This document shows, one piece after another, positions 5,536-5,682 of a stretch of DNA of 5,682 bases (position 1 is the first letter of the stretch; each line of letters starts with the position of its first letter). Below the pieces are notes generated by a model. That model was not told where the DNA came from. It made no database searches and saw only the letters and a list, made by a program, of their open reading frames with translations. Source of the DNA: Actinomycetota bacterium (GTDB taxonomy: Bacteria; Actinomycetota; Actinomycetes; Nanopelagicales; Nanopelagicaceae); contig JABMMO010000160.1 of assembly GCA_013205455.1 (NCBI GenBank), forward strand, positions 1-5,682. Reading direction: 5' to 3'. Made by a program: the position numbers and the translations under genes.

Positions 5536-5682
5536 TCAAGCCAATAACCGGGCTACTTCAGGGGCGATTGCTCGCAACGCTTTCCCGCGATGGCTAATTT
5601 CATCCTTGGCTTCTGCCGATAATTCCGCCATTGTTATTGAAAATCCACTTGGTTGGAAGATTGGGTCATAGCCAAATCCGCC
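5536..5682 (-). CDS. rdgB: RdgB/HAM1 non-canonical purine NTP pyrophosphatase, C-terminal 48 residues (cut by window edge)
   Basis: The frame from the right edge to TGA at 5538-5536 encodes 48 residues that begin GGFGYDPIF and later contain EISHRGKAL. These are the two signature blocks of the RdgB/HAM1/ITPase family. In this family GFGYDP and SHR line the nucleotide site, and the enzyme hydrolyses dITP, ITP and XTP to the monophosphate and pyrophosphate, keeping deaminated purines out of DNA and RNA. The product is cytoplasmic. The N-terminal three quarters of the gene lie outside the window. The C-terminus ends soon after the SHR block, as is usual, so the gene looks intact here. Confidence 0.95.
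   Translation of the reverse strand, partial: GGFGYDPIFQPSGFSITMAELSAEAKDEISHRGKALRAIAPEVARLLA

Overview
The window most likely comes from an actinobacterium with low to moderate GC, plausibly a streamlined freshwater lineage such as the Nanopelagicales (acI). The evidence is a DUF885 metallopeptidase of actinobacterial type, a membrane acyltransferase with a fused SGNH domain, Lys/Ala-rich histone H1-like tails, short intergenic gaps and AT-rich codon use. This placement is inference from style and gene content, not from a marker gene.

Layout from left to right. A complete tRNA-Leu(UAG) with encoded CCA (1-84, +) starts exactly at the window edge. It converges on a 552-residue DUF885 metallopeptidase gene (123-1781, -), and an AT-rich inverted repeat lies at the junction. 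A 166-bp divergent intergenic region (1782-1947) holds an operator-like 16-bp dyad. It leads into two co-directional genes, 28 bp apart. The first (1948-2805, +) encodes a 285-residue coiled-coil protein with a regular 11-residue repeat and a basic C-terminal tail. The second (2834-4612, +) encodes a 592-residue OafA/OatA-like acyltransferase. A strong bidirectional terminator hairpin (4616-4648) separates this unit from a convergent gene (4659-5441, -). That gene encodes a single-pass membrane protein with a histone H1-like cytoplasmic tail and an outer fibronectin type III domain. The right edge carries the last 48 codons of an RdgB/HAM1 nucleoside triphosphate pyrophosphatase (5536-5682, -).

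The genes do not form one obvious pathway. tRNA-Leu, RdgB and the peptidase are housekeeping or general metabolism. The three central genes look related to the cell envelope: a filament-like coiled-coil protein, an envelope-polymer O-acyltransferase, and a membrane-anchored FN3 protein. Two of these three carry long Lys-rich tails that could bind nucleic acid or another polyanion. That is the most unusual aspect of an otherwise ordinary chromosomal region. No mobile element, CRISPR array or recognisable defence system was seen.
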